Counted from the stretch's first letter, positions 24,932-36,623 are shown. The stretch: DNA of 64,000 nucleotides from Jackrogersella multiformis (GCA_902806575.1 CADCXD010000001.1:3658001-3722000), one strand, 5' to 3'. The notes: a model not told the origin generated them from the letters alone. Made by a program: numbers and translations.

Positions 24932-25134
24932 CAGTTGTGCCTTTCAAAAAGTTTTGTCCATGCAGATATCCTTGTCGCCAGGTGTCATTGTCATGAATCA
25001 GCTGGCAAGCCAGCTGCTGCCAAGCAATTAGCCATCAGCGGACGTAGCAGGCAGCCCAAGCACCAGCTGCAAGTGGCTTTGTGACAGCTACCGTTAATCC
25101 TTGTATGGACAGAACTTTTGAAAGGCACATCCCG
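24932..25134. mobile_element. Candidate Tc1/mariner-type MITE with terminal inverted repeats
   Basis: The left end CAGTTGTGCCTTTCAAAAAG and the inverted right end share TGTGCCTTTCAAAA, then GTTNTGTCCAT after a one-base indel, over about 28 bases. TA dinucleotides sit at both presumed borders (24930-24931 and 25135-25136), and the left end begins CAGT, as in many Tc1/mariner elements. The last few bases on the right are degenerate. The interior is about 140 bases, GC-richer than the flanks, with the palindrome CAGCTGGCAAGCCAGCTG, and has no coding capacity. The TIR is directly visible; the superfamily is inferred. Confidence 0.55.
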
Positions 25135-25313
25135 TAAGATACAGTATATTGTCCATCTACATATAATATATGGGTAGGTACCTAGGTATTTATGTAGGTA
25201 AATATGGCTTCCTTAATCAACGAAGTCGTTTTATATACTGTATGTCCTGTAAATCTATGAACCCCCTTTTCTTTTTCTATCCAGATTTTCTTTTCCAGCC
25301 TCCACCGTCTAAA

Positions 25314-26648
25314 TCATGCCACAATTGCATTTGCCTCAACTTCTCTCTTCGCCTCATCCGCTGGCACTGCTATCTTGCCTCCATTAATCTCAACAAGCGC
25401 CTGTTCTATAGCACCCAAGAACCTAGTGACCTCGTCTTCGGTGCCAACCGTGATCCGCAAGCACCCGTGGCACCCATGTTCCTTGCCCCTGAACCTCACC
25501 ACGACGCCCTTGTTCTCAGCCAGCGTCTCGTACACCCTCAGCGCTGTGGTATTATCTGGCTCGCCCTGCGCATTCAGCATCTCGAACAACAAAAAATTGC
25601 TTGCCGTCTCGCCGCGCAGACGTCCCACACCTTTGATTTTTGGCAGCTCTTTCACCATCCGATCCCGTTGTTGCACCAGCTTCGCCTTGTTCGCCTGCAT
25701 CACCGACAGGCCTTCTCCCGAGACGACGTACGACGCGAGCGCGCTTGTCGGGCTGGAGATGTTGTATGGCGCTTTAAGGTTGTTGAGGAGGCGCGCGATT
25801 GGCGGCGCCGCGAACGCCGCGCCCAGCCGGATGCCCGCCATTCCGAACGCCTTGGAGAGCGTCTGCATAACGACCAGGTTGGGCCACTCGGCGGCCCATT
25901 CTGCCAGCGACGAGCCCTCCGGCGCGAAATCGACGTAAGCCTCGTCGAGCACCACTACGCCGTTCCACCTCGGGTGTTCTAGGATCTGCCTTATGTCTTC
26001 CTTGGCCAGCAGCGAGCCAGTAGGATTTCCCGGCGAACATATGTAGACCATTTTAACGTTTAGCTCGGTCGAAAGCACCTCTGTTATCTTAGCGACGTCG
26101 AGCCCGAACCTCGGCGCTGGTAAAAGAGGCACCTTGACCAGACCCACGTCGTTGATCTGTGCCGACACGGAGTACATACCATACGTCGGAGGGCACACCA
26201 CAATGCGGTCGCGACCGGGGATACAAAAACATCTCAGTAGGGCGTCGATGATCTCATCGCTGCCGACGCCGACGCACATGTACTCCGGCGTGATGGTCTT
26301 GTCCGTGTGGTGGTGAGTGTTGCGGAGGTTGCAGAACAGCTGCTTCAGATCCCGCTGGTGGGGGTCCGGATATCTATGAAGGCCTAGAAAATCTATATCG
26401 ACGCCGGAGCCCGTCGACGCAGCCGACACGGCGGATGCTGTTAGTGACGGCCCACAGGCGTTTTCGTTGGCGTCAAGAAGAATGTTTGTGCCATCGTCTT
26501 TATAATCACTATGGTAGGTATAAGTATAGGGGCCTAGGTAGGTAGGTGGCTTGGTATGGCTGGCTAGGTCTTACTCTCGCGCGCAGCGGTACGGCTCCAG
26601 AGCCAATATATTGGGCCTCGCACATGTCTGGAGATTGAAGGGCGACAT
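25314..26648 (-). CDS. HIS5: Histidinol-phosphate aminotransferase
   Basis: Two exons on the minus strand, 26648-26575 and 26508-25314, giving 422 residues; the splice rebuilds ARDDYKDDGTNILLDANENA. This PLP enzyme of fold type I converts imidazole-acetol phosphate and glutamate to histidinol phosphate in histidine synthesis. Visible signatures are LDANENACGPS near the N terminus, HRYPDPHQ, YICSPGNPTGS for cofactor and substrate binding, VVLDEAYVDFAPE with the conserved Asp and Tyr, and TLSKAFGMAGIRLG. The lysine in SKAFG (about residue 240) forms the Schiff base. The second conserved arginine lies in the C-terminal LRITVGTEDE. The intron contains a TAGG cluster, showing the repeat also tolerates introns. 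The upstream start ATGTCGCCC is confirmed by conserved N-terminal content. Confidence 0.95.
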
Positions 26649-27655
26649 GATTAACCTAGACAATAACTAGCAACAACTCGAGTTGCTATCCTCCAGAGGC
26701 CGGTACACTCGAATCTCACTTATATCTATACCTAGGTAAGTAGCCACCCTTTGGTATGAAAAGACCTCTAGTATTTGTCAGTGTATTTGTAGAAATAAAT
26801 GTAGTGAGTTACTGATGAGATCGCAAGGGTTTATCAATTTAGCATCGTCATATCGTGATCGAGTGTCCGATCGGAGGGTTCAAAATAAAACTTCAATTGA
26901 CACATAAGGTGGGGCTAGGATGCCGCTTAGATAGATATATGTACTAGCTGAAGTAAAAATAATACATGTAATAAAGTTTTCCTAATACTAGGTACATATT
27001 AGGTAAGCAGATAAATATTACACGCTATAATTAATCATAGCCCTGCGATTGTGGCTTCATCAGGTACATACCTCATATGGCAAAACGAAGCACGAAAAGG
27101 GTTGAATTGAATTCATCCAATCTTATTTGATAAAGGTTTGTAAACAATCGAAAATATCATTATGTCGAATTGCGGTCCAAATACTCTATCAGTATCTTAT
27201 ACGTCTAGTCCTGATCCTGGACGTAGACATGGTATCGTGTGAAGTCAAGATGTCTAATAACTTCTTGCTAAGGCAGGGTCACACAGTTTCGCGATGGCTT
27301 CACTTTTAATCGTGAGACTAGTCGAACCGTCTACACCAAAAGCCCATCCGTCAGAGTTTGTATATCAATTTTACTTTCCTCAACAAGTACCTAGTCATAT
27401 TTTGCAATTTTATAGGGGTTGTCATCCTCTAAGCTATGGCGTTAACGTTTCCGCTGGTTAAGCTTATCCTTCCTTAACCAATCTCCGATACTGTTTATAT
27501 AGGAGATATATAACCAGAGAAGGGAGCGTAATGCGAATTATTGATATCCGGCAACCTTCTCAAATCAATACTCAAGTCAATACTCAAACTACTACGTTAA
27601 GATCTCTAATTTCACTTCCAACTCCGGTTCTTTTGGTAGACACTACCTAGTCAAC
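26649..27655. other. Divergent intergenic region, HIS5 to F-box-like gene
   Basis: About 1 kb of AT-rich DNA shared by two divergent promoters. A TATATAA at 27507-27513 lies about 145 bases before the F-box-like start and could serve it. I found no clear TGACTCA site for cross-pathway amino-acid control near the HIS5 start. Confidence 0.5.
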
Positions 27656-29230
27656 ATGTCTGCTCTCATGCGATTGGTCCAAAAGCCCTTCTCACGAAGA
27701 TGTCAAACGAATCAAGAAGGACAAATGTCCGCCACTCTTCGCGAACTAGAGCGCACCATGGACCCCTGGATAGCAGCACAAGTCTGGAACAACTATTACA
27801 GTCTCCTCGGCCGGCTTCCGGAAGAGATCCTTCTTAACGTCGTCGAGTGCGTAGACTGCATAGGCGAAGAGGATGACATCGTCACTCTACATTGCCTCCG
27901 ACGTGTCTCGAGCACATTTCGACGCCTTATCTACGATCCAAAGTTCTGGGGACGCATTTTTGGGAGATATCCGCATAATTCCGATTGTTACACGAATCTC
28001 TCTTACATCAATGAGAAAAAACTTCAACGGTTATTACGAAAGGATGGGATGTGCAAGGATTGCTCAAATCACTGCCATACCCCTTTCAGGGGATTTATTA
28101 ATATGATAACGCGTTATTTCGTCGGCGGCTTCGAATACGATAACTTGTCTGCGTTCAGATGCAAGTTTCAGACCCGGAACCATCGCCTCCACTACTGCTA
28201 CGACTGCGACCAGAACCAGGACCAGCAATTATTTGCCTATCCTATTGATCCTCACAAGCTAGGAAGTAGTTGTGTAGCCCGCCAAGGAGCTGTAAAGTTG
28301 TGCGAGCACGTTAACATCCCCTGGGATCTCATCGAGGCCCATATAACCGAGTGTCACCGCCGCAGGCCGGGAGATTGGGAAGCCTGCCTGAAGGATTTTG
28401 CCGTGGAGTGCCACGATCCGAGTCACGACATACGCTGTACGCGCGAGGAGGCGCCAACCTGGCCCCGAGCCTGTCTCCGGACCGCCGAACATAACCAAAA
28501 TATAGTGGTCCTCAGTTTAGAGTGGAAGCCTCATAGCGGCCTCAGCGCTTTTACCCTCACCCCGGATGGGCGAGCACCTGCCCCGGAGCTCAGGGCGTTG
28601 TTCCAAGGCTATAGAAAGGGACCGGCTAGTATCCTGATGCCTTCGCCATTAAATCATATACCCGAGATGGCATGCTTCAGTTCCCAATGTACCTGCCTTC
28701 ATTACGAGATGGGGGATTATGAGGCACGAAATACTACGGATCTCTCAGGGCGCTCTAGCTTATTTCGCGACGTCGGGCCCCACCGATGCCGTTCTTCCCA
28801 TCGCTTATGTAGGCAGTACGGATACGGACTGAACGGTCAACAGGTACAGGTGGAAACACATCGGCCCAAGGGTGCGTCCAACTCGTGTATGATTACCGAC
28901 TACAGACGCGACATTTCGATTTGCCGCAATAATTTCGCCGGCAAGATCATCCCAAAGATCAACCCAACTCACCAATGGTTCCACGCCATGCATCCCGATA
29001 CATACCCTTATTCACTCGAAGGTCAGATTATCCATACGTGCAAGGACGAGGGCTGCATGAACTATTATAAACGACCAAGCTCCTACACCTGCAAGTAAGT
29101 AGGTAACATATCATCTAGAATTTGTCAACATTGCCATTATCCTTCGGTGCTAACGGAGAACAGCGAGCCAGGCCTATACGCGCCTCATTATGATCGGTCT
29201 CTCTTTCTGGACAATACTACTATCCTGTAA
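27656..29230 (+). CDS. F-box-like, Cys/His-rich protein of unknown function
   Basis: Two exons, 27656-29094 and 29164-29230, giving 501 residues; the intron has gtaagt, branch gctaac and acceptor aacag. An F-box-like helix set spans about residues 50-105: LGRLPEEILLNVVECV, then LHCLRRVSSTFRRLIYDPKF. F-box proteins normally recruit targets to SCF ubiquitin ligases through Skp1. The rest is unusual: repeated Cys/His pairs (CKDCSNHCH; HYCYDCDQ; CHDPSHDIRC; CFSSQCTCLHYE; HRCRSSHRLC; CKDEGC) suggest structural zinc sites or disulphides. No signal peptide is visible, so metal binding is more likely. I do not recognise the C-terminal region. Such proteins occur in expanded, lineage-specific sets in filamentous ascomycetes, and substrates are unknown. 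The tail encoded by the small second exon is LYAPHYDRSLFLDNTTIL. Confidence 0.7.
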
Positions 29231-31189
29231 ATTGAGACGTATAAGGAAGAAGGAAGCTGGTGGACATCGGTGTCCACCATTCGGTTGGGAGGAGAGCATA
29301 GCGTTGTCACTATATTGCTTTTATTTGTCATTACATTTTAAACTAGTAACTGTGGTAGGAGGGAATACCTACGAGCGATGTATTGATACTCTGGTCATGG
29401 ATATGGTTTTATTACTCAGGTCAATAAAGGAAGGTTTCGTCGTGGAAGTGTCTTGAGAAAGCAACTCATACCGCGTGTATTTATCGGGATGTCACAAATC
29501 CACAGCGAAAACTTTCTATCATACGAGCAGACGAATATGAGCGTATTATAAATTTACAAAGTTGCAGATTTCTTCTTCCGGGTGATATTTAATACTTAAA
29601 TTAAGCCAAACGCAAACCGGTCTGATTTTGGTGTTGTGACTCATCTAAAGTACATATTTAGAATTAACCTTGGAACTTTATATAGGCAAATGGCCTTAGA
29701 TAGAGTTATAACAACCACGAATAATGGGAAGCTGCTGGTTCTGTCATAGATGGCTTGAACTATATATAGAGCTACCAGATCTGCCAGATCTCTTCCCCGA
29801 GATATCTTTCATATTTTCGTAGTTTTCTCCTTTTCTTCCCCTTTAACTGTAGCTCTTCAACAATATTGGGCGAAAGGAACAGCATACATCCACGCTCCCC
29901 TAAATCGTCTGAACGGACAGAATGTCGATATAATGCTGGCATTGACGACAGGAAAGCCAATCCAGCAGCAGCAGACCCAAGCCGGTATTTGCCAGACCTG
30001 GGCGGCTCGCCCTGTTGGGGTTGTGCCGGGGAAATAACACCATAAATGATGCGGCCTTGTGAAGAACCGCAGAGAAGCAACATGCCCTAGGTTGTGCAGG
30101 ACCATCGAGCGAGTGGGCTTAAAGAATGATGATCGATTTATACACCCCGTTGACTTACACTTGGTAGCTCTGCTACAATTTATCGGCCCTGGAAAACCAA
30201 CAATGTCGTCTCTACCAATATCTAGAGCCTGCTTCACCGACAGACGTCTTTACTTCATGGGGCCAACCCCATCATGGGTATGTCCTTTCGCCGTGCCGAT
30301 ACATTAGAAACATGCTTTCCAGGTGCTCATAATCCACGCATTATCGACACCGCGGAATTGCTTCCAGTCTATTGAGCCACGCCCATGATAACCTCAGCTT
30401 TCGAGAAGTCCCTTGCGACGTATGCGGACCTATATAGAACTAATCGGGACCAGAGGAGGCCAGACTTCTGGACATCAGCACTTGAGACGATGATTAATCA
30501 ACCTAAAGTTATCAAAGGAAAGTCCACTAAATCTAGGGGTCATTAAGCTGAGACCGAGCAGTCGAGAGGCGATTCTATCATGCGAGAACTGGAAGCACAA
30601 CGTGGCCAGATGGTTCAATTGAACCGAGAGAGGTGACTAAACTAAATTGAAATATTATGTAGAATACGCAAGGCTAGATCCGGGATACACAAGAAGGTTA
30701 ACTCTAGGACAGATATGAGACAATTTCCAATCTATTCTAGTTAGGGGTTTTTCAGATGAGCTAAGAATTTTGACAATGGGGACTTCGTTATTTTTAGGGG
30801 GTAATTGATAGGTGATCATACATAAACAGGTACATTATCCCATACACACTAGGTAGGTAGCATTCAACAGACGATTTAGACGACACATTAGTCACCAAGA
30901 GAGTTCCATCCCATCGCTTGCTTACCAACACAGTTATTACCCTACCCTTGAAAGATACGCGAGGGCACATCGAACATCTTCGCTTAAAGCACAGCTACAT
31001 TGAAACCAAGGCACGGGTAGTACATCCATCTAGTCTCATCATAAATAAGGTATCCTATTAAGTTGCATGCCTAACGTAATGTAACCACCGTAATAAAAGC
31101 ACCCGGGAATAGGTAGCAAAGTCCAAACGCCAATTGCTATGTCATGCGCCTTCTACTATGTACGTATATCCAAAACCATAACCATCCCG
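29231..31189. other. Intergenic region with possible decayed gene
   Basis: About 2 kb between the F-box-like gene and the 3' end of the GH76 gene. Apart from the interrupted frame at 30385-30636, several mid-size open frames near 29.8-30.3 kb on both strands lack recognisable motifs. The stretch looks like decayed coding sequence next to a variable gene. Confidence 0.4.
30385..30636 (+). pseudogene. Possible gene relic, one in-frame stop
   Basis: An 84-codon frame starts at ATG 30385 and has one TAA at 30544-30546. Both sides read as plausible protein: before the stop FEKSLATYADLYRTNRDQRR and PDFWTSALETMINQPK, after it AETEQSRGD and MRELEAQRGQMVQLNRER, a likely short coiled coil. A single C-to-T change could have made the stop. 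I cannot assign a family. It may be the C-terminal end of a lost gene, or chance. Confidence 0.3.
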
Positions 31190-32728
31190 TCATGCGAAGC
31201 CCAGAGCCAGAACCAGAAGCGACGCTAAGAGCAGCGGCGTCCATCGCCAGTCGACGAACATGCCGCCCGCGGCGTTCGACCGCTTAGTCGACGTAGACGC
31301 GGCGGCGGCGGCGGCCGTCGGCGTGGTGGAAGCCAGGCCTGTCGAGGGCTGCGTGCTGCTGGCCGCGCCCTTGACGTGCTTGATCTGGCCGGCCTTGAAG
31401 GGGGGCAGGGCCTCCTGGGCCAGCAGCCCCTGCACGGTCTCCAGGGCCGTCATCTGCTGGCCCAGGCCGGTGACGTTGTCGAAGCCGCCGACGTACCACT
31501 TCTGGCCGCACACGGTGCCGTTGGGGCCGCCGGAGCACGCCCTGGCGGCGGCGAGGGCGGAGGCGTTGAGGAGGGTCTGCACGCGGGGCAGGGTCGAGGG
31601 CATCATGCGCGTCGTGGCCCACATGAAGCGCGACAGGTAGCCCTTGAACGACTTCATGTCGTTGTCGCAGAGCCCGTACGGCTCGCACGCGTGCTCGAAC
31701 ATGACGTCCGTGGCGTTGTCGTAGGGCCCGAAGTACGAGTCCGCGGCCTTGAGCAGGCCCGCCGCGCGGTGCCCCCACGTCGCGTTGCCGCCGGTGTGGT
31801 TGTACAGCACCGCGGCGCCGTACAGGTAGATGCCCTGCGCGTACGAGAACGACAGCTCGTTCACCTTGGTGCAGTTGTTGCTAACGTCCGCGCCATCGTA
31901 CACGGCGAAGGTCTGCGGGTCTACGAACCCGACCTTTTCCGACCAGTCCCACACCTTCTGCGCCCACGCAAGGTACGTGTCGTTGCCGGTGGCACGTGCG
32001 AGGCGTGCTGACATCTGGAAGAAGCCCCCGTTGGATACGCTGTTCTTGTACTTCATACCGTTGGGGTTGGACTCGAAGATCTGCCAGAGGAGCCCGCCCT
32101 CGCAGTTGGTCGTGTTCCACCGCACCACCATGCTGTTCCAGATGTTGGTGGCGATGTCGAGCCACGGCGGGATGCTGTCGTCGGGCTGGGGGAAGTTCCG
32201 CTCGGCGGCGCTGAGGATTGCGAAGGACCAGAAGGCTTGGTCGTCGTTGCCCTCCGAGCCGTAGTGCTCCGGCACCATGAAGTCAAATTTGGGGCCGACT
32301 TGCGACAGTAGGGCCTGCGATATGACGTCGTCGTAGCTGGAATCGCCTGTGTAATGCGAGTAGTCCAGCATGGCTCCCCACGCAGCGCCTGCTTCCCACC
32401 AATCTGTTTGGAAGGTTAGCAATGGTTCGTGTGGTAAGAAACAGGGGTGTGGGTGGGCTAATAAGTCTTACAATATGGTTCGGGGAAAATAGCAATAGTC
32501 TGCGAGACAACAAGTTAGTTCTAGCTCAGGCAATACGGAATCTAGGTAAAGGGCGTGTATATTTCATACTTCCGGGGTATTTGTCACATTGCCGGTGTAC
32601 CAAGCCATTAGTTCCCAGGCGAGCGTGCTGGAGACGCTGCGTATAGATGCCGGGTCATTGATGTCGATGTCCTTCAGCGGTATAAATGCTGCTGCCAGAG
32701 CAGCTGCATGAACAGATTTCATATGCAT
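31190..32728 (-). CDS. DCW1: GPI-anchored GH76 mannan endo-1,6-alpha-mannosidase (Dcw1/Dfg5 type)
   Basis: Three exons on the minus strand: 32728-32570, 32499-32472 (28 nt) and 32403-31190, giving about 466 residues. The microexon supplies TIAIFPEPY and restores the conserved FPEPYYWWEAGAAWG. GH76 features include the adjacent aspartates in GSEGNDDQAFWSF, the expected catalytic pair, and the helical barrel motifs NGGFFQMSARLARAT and ELSFSYAQGIYLYGAAV. The N terminus (MKSVHAAALAAAFIPL) is a short, rather weak signal peptide. The C terminus has a Ser/Thr/Ala-rich stalk, then a hydrophobic end (LLLASLLVLALGFA) typical of GPI addition. Yeast Dcw1/Dfg5 act at the plasma membrane in attaching GPI proteins to wall glucan. 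The last exon is very GC-rich. An in-frame ATG further upstream (about 32881) exists but would bury the signal peptide. Confidence 0.92.
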
Positions 32729-34862
32729 ATTTGTGTGAATACCTGAGTAGGTAGGTATTGAAATGAACTCGTATCGCGCAGCGATCTCGACTTGTATTGT
32801 ATAAATATTCGGGAAATTGCTAGTTTTATTTCGTGCTCTCGGTCTATTTTCTTGTACTTCCGCTTCTCGAGGAATGAAGGAGAACACTAGGTGTTAGGTG
32901 TAATGTAGCAAGCGTTCTTAGGTGGCAGAAAAGAAGCAACTGAATTTTAGAATCCGGAATTCGTCGTAGGATGAGGTAGTGAAAGAGGTGACGTCGTCTT
33001 CTAGGTTACGAATAATAAATGAATGACAAAATTCTACAAATGATGTGTGCCAGGTCGAACATAGACTCATGTAATGATTGTCAAAATTCACAATGGGCCA
33101 GGAAAGTACCTATAACGAGCAAGAGATGAACAAGAATGAAAGAGCAATCAACGCTGATGAACAAGAAGAGGCGGTAAAGAAAGTGATACCTATGACATAG
33201 ATACACTCATCCGTAGTTGTTGACCTAGGTATAGATATTGTACTAGCCAGTGCTAGTAATATGTAAACAAAACAGGAAACAATGACATTATATTCAGATC
33301 TCAAAGGAGTCATGGGTAAGATCCATGGGATGATCGGAATTCGGTGAACCCACGAAGAGTGGCTGAATTACTACTTGCTGTGTCATGTTTATTGGTGAAC
33401 ACGATAGGAATCTTGATGTTCCCTGTCAGCATTAGCAAGCACCAACACCACGAACTGGACGAATCAGCATGGTAGCCTTGGTTGGTTAACATGATCTTCT
33501 AGGAGCAGTAGGAGGTATAGAACGATACCTAATGTTTTGCTAACGCAATACTCCGAATCTGTCAGCTACCTACCTAAGTATGTACCTAACCTTAGCTAGG
33601 TCAAGTAACGTTAAGGATCTGTACAACAACTCTTCGGGCCGTGGCTTTGGTGAATTGGATATATTTTGGGAAGGATGGATGTGTCGTCAAGAAAAGCCCC
33701 GCGACGGCCCAGCTGGTCGAATGGATTTTCAGGGGTATCCAAGGGGGAAGGGGGGGCCATGTAGGCGATCTTTAGCCACTACATAGTAATGGAACTATGG
33801 GTTCTGATTGGCTATTAATCCATCATACTTCCAGGCGGGGCTTGCAAGAGTGGGCATTTTGAAACATGAAACAAAAGCAATATCAACCGATATCAACTTC
33901 CTAATTCTGTCGATAGACGCCTCTATCATGTTAAAGCTTGCCGCGCGACTGCAACTGCGCATCGCTTGTTTTACTGATGACCCGCCCCCTTACTTTTATC
34001 ACCAATCCCATATGTATACCTGCCTAGGTAGGTACCTATCTTCCAAGGTTCTTTCTCCTTCGACCAGACAGAGATTTTGATATGCCCACCTCACTAGCTT
34101 AAAAAGGTTCCTCTTGGTGAGCTGGCATGGCGAAAGTCACATCTACACTACACTAGTACTACCACATCTCGTTTGTTCTTTTCGGTGTTCGAGATGTTGT
34201 CCCTCCAGAATAACTAAAACTTGCTCACGAACTGCAACGCCATACCAAAATAAAATCATTCTAAAAACACCATCGTGTATCTATCAGCCCTAGAAGCACC
34301 TACCCGCCTTCTCAGAACAACCGTGAGTCAGGATGTTGTTACAGCATCTGGCAAACTCGCAGTCTTTAGCGTCATAGCGTTGCTTGTCTGTCGTGGTAGA
34401 AGAAGGCTGTCATCGTCTGCATTGTAACGTGATGGTCAATATGTAGGTATAGACCATGCAATGAAACCGCCGAGTTCAGAATGTAATGTCATACAATATG
34501 TTATACAATGTCGCCTTTACAAACGAGGACAGCATATAATATGCAACTGTATGACGTGTGTAACGATGGATTATTATTATAACACAGCCGACGTACACAA
34601 TTGAAAATGAAGCCTGCGTAGCGTCATGGGTAAATTAAAGTTGTTTCTTTGTCTTAAACCAATGTCAATGCAATGATGCTGATATAATAAATATCTTAAT
34701 AATAATAAAATTAGTTAAGAAAGTGAATTCGTAAATTGTAGCAATGTAATGGTGACTGTATTTAACTCTAGGTTCTCAGGTACCAGGTAGGGTAGGCAAT
34801 TAAAAGCTAGGGAAAAAAAAAAGAAAAAAAGAATGGTACAGGAGGAATCTAACCTCCAGTGA
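32729..34862. other. Intergenic region downstream of tRNA-Ala
   Basis: About 2.1 kb of AT-rich DNA upstream of the GH76 gene. TAGG clusters occur near 33560-33600 and 34020-34045. No gene-like frame recognised; poly(A) tracts at 34813-34830 belong to the tRNA terminator. Confidence 0.5.
34813..34830 (-). terminator. RNA polymerase III terminator for tRNA-Ala
   Basis: On the minus strand this reads as seven T, one C, then ten T, beginning about 32 bases after the tRNA 3' end. Runs of T terminate Pol III. The intervening trailer is longer than usual. Confidence 0.7.
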
Positions 34863-34934
34863 TGGACTCGCGGGGAATCGAACCCCGGACCACTCCCATG
34901 CTAAGGGAGTATTATACCACTAAACCACAAGCCC
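34863..34934 (-). tRNA. tRNA-Ala (anticodon AGC)
   Basis: The reverse strand folds as a complete cloverleaf of 72 bases without intron. Acceptor GGGCTTG pairs with CGAGTCC and ends with discriminator A. The anticodon stem CTCCC/GGGAG encloses TTAGCAT, giving anticodon AGC. The T arm is CCGGGGTTCGATTCCCCG and contains the B box. The third acceptor pair is G3-U70, the major identity element of alanine tRNA, which agrees with the anticodon. Confidence 0.95.
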
Positions 34935-36623
34935 GTGTGATTCCCTATACCACTGCCGATTGTTTGTTCGAATGGTGGTTGGTTCGTGAGGATGCACAAT
35001 TATTTTTTACTTATAAAGTTTGTTCTGTGGGACAGTATTGAAAATGACATCACCGTGTCAATGCACTGTATCGGCCCCACTGCGCTTTATTAGCCCGCCC
35101 AACACTACTACAAGCCGGGACCGAAACCGATATCGATACCAAGAACGGGACTAGAACTGCTAGATACGGAAGGCGAGATAGGTAATTGACATGATTGTCA
35201 AACTTTGAAGATTAAATTGAAGAATAACCAGTGACTACATCAACTTGCCCGGTACCTACCTAGGTAGGTATTATCTGATACGATGTAAGTACCATGGTTC
35301 CATTGCTTCCAGTAGAGTAGTAAACGAAGCCATGGGCTTAAGATATCTAATACCATAATCTAAATTGACTTATGGTTAAGTACGGTAGAACTTAGTACTC
35401 GGCTCTCAGAATTCGTCACATCAATAGGTACGGACGCAATGATGTTCGATACTGCTTCGGATCACCCTGAAGGCTAAATCGAGTCGACTCTCGCACTCGG
35501 TGTTTCAATCATCCTATTACATGTTCTTATAAGACTAAGGATATGTGGGATAAAAGAAGTTATACCATTTTCTGAGATGGGAGCGGCTCTGTGTATGGCT
35601 ATTAGAAACTAAATGAATTTAAAGTATGAACACCACCCACTGCGTATCTACGAGGAACAAAAGGGGGGGGGCGGGAGAACCCCTAAACCAAAAGTTACGT
35701 TAGCCAACTCGTAACCTAACTTCTAAACAAACGTGCGCTCAGCTAGTATTCGAACAATACCTGATCACATGCTGACAAAGTCAAGAGGCCATAGCCAGTT
35801 CCGTGCTCACGACGTGAACAGCTCGTGTCCGCGTGGCTTAGGCTAACGACGTTTCCGATCCATGGCCAAAACGCCGCAGCCGTTTCCTGGCTCTATGGCT
35901 CTAAGACGCATTGCTTAGATTCTAGCAAGATTGTCACATGGAACTGGAGGGAGAACACCGCTGTTACGTAAGCTTGGGAGAGGACTAAGCATTGGAGGAA
36001 GTTAATATAATTCTCGTCACATGGAAACTTGTCAGTTGCTCTGTTTCGCACCTGGGGTATAGCACCACGTAAGTCGGATCTTAGTTCGCCCCGGTCTACC
36101 CCGATGTTATGTCCGAAATGCCTGACGATGTGTTACTTTGTTGGTTTGGATGTTATCTCTCCATCTAGTTTCAGACCGGTGGCTATGGCACAAGAAGCTC
36201 AAGCTACATCTGGTCTAATCGTATAGTCTGAACCTGGAGTCCCAAAGAACAAAACTCCAATTAGGCCTATGAAGGACCATGATGGACAATGTTAATCGTA
36301 TGTGGTAGTAGTATAGTCTTCGAACCATGCACTAGCCTCCTTCCTATTCGTCGTGCTAGGAGAAATCGTGTTTCTCCTGACAGATTACGACGTTATACAT
36401 CAAGTCGAACTTTGAAAAGAACGAGCGTAGAACGATGCTCTACCGACTGCCTCACAATGAACAGCCTCGAGAGCCCGTTCGTACAATATTCATGTTGTAT
36501 AAAAAGGTACATATGGGACGCTTCCTATCTGCTGTCAACAAGAACATCCTCAAATCAACACTCAAATATACAGATATCCAACATCCAGACTATCTCCCTT
36601 GCCCCTCTCCAACACACTCCAAG
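34935..36623. other. Intergenic region upstream of small secreted protein gene
   Basis: About 1.7 kb, AT-rich, with one TAGG palindrome near 35250-35270 and a G-run near 35662. No supported gene. The last 130 bases hold the TATA box and a CA-rich leader of the next gene. Confidence 0.5.
36498..36505 (+). promoter_or_regulatory. TATA box of the small secreted protein gene
   Basis: TATAAAAA lies 126 bases before ATG 36624. A CA/CT-rich leader (caacactcaaatatac, then ccaacatccag) follows it, the usual arrangement of strongly or conditionally expressed fungal genes. Confidence 0.6.

Larger units (their letters stand above)
24658..25313. other. CNS1 upstream region with inverted repeat and small TIR element
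   Basis: About 650 bases between the CNS1 start and the 3' end of the HIS5-like gene. It contains the perfect inverted repeat at 24848-24915 and the candidate TIR element at 24932-25134, followed by a short TAGG cluster near 25172-25200. Confidence 0.7.

Noticed and set aside
29772..30237. Overlapping open frames of 103 and 126 codons, minus strand
   Set aside because: Cys/Trp/Phe-rich translations without motifs and no splice partners; treated as part of decayed sequence.
31376..32011. 211-codon plus-strand open frame
   Set aside because: Antisense to the GH76 last exon; repetitive Val/Arg/Gly composition typical of a GC-rich shadow.
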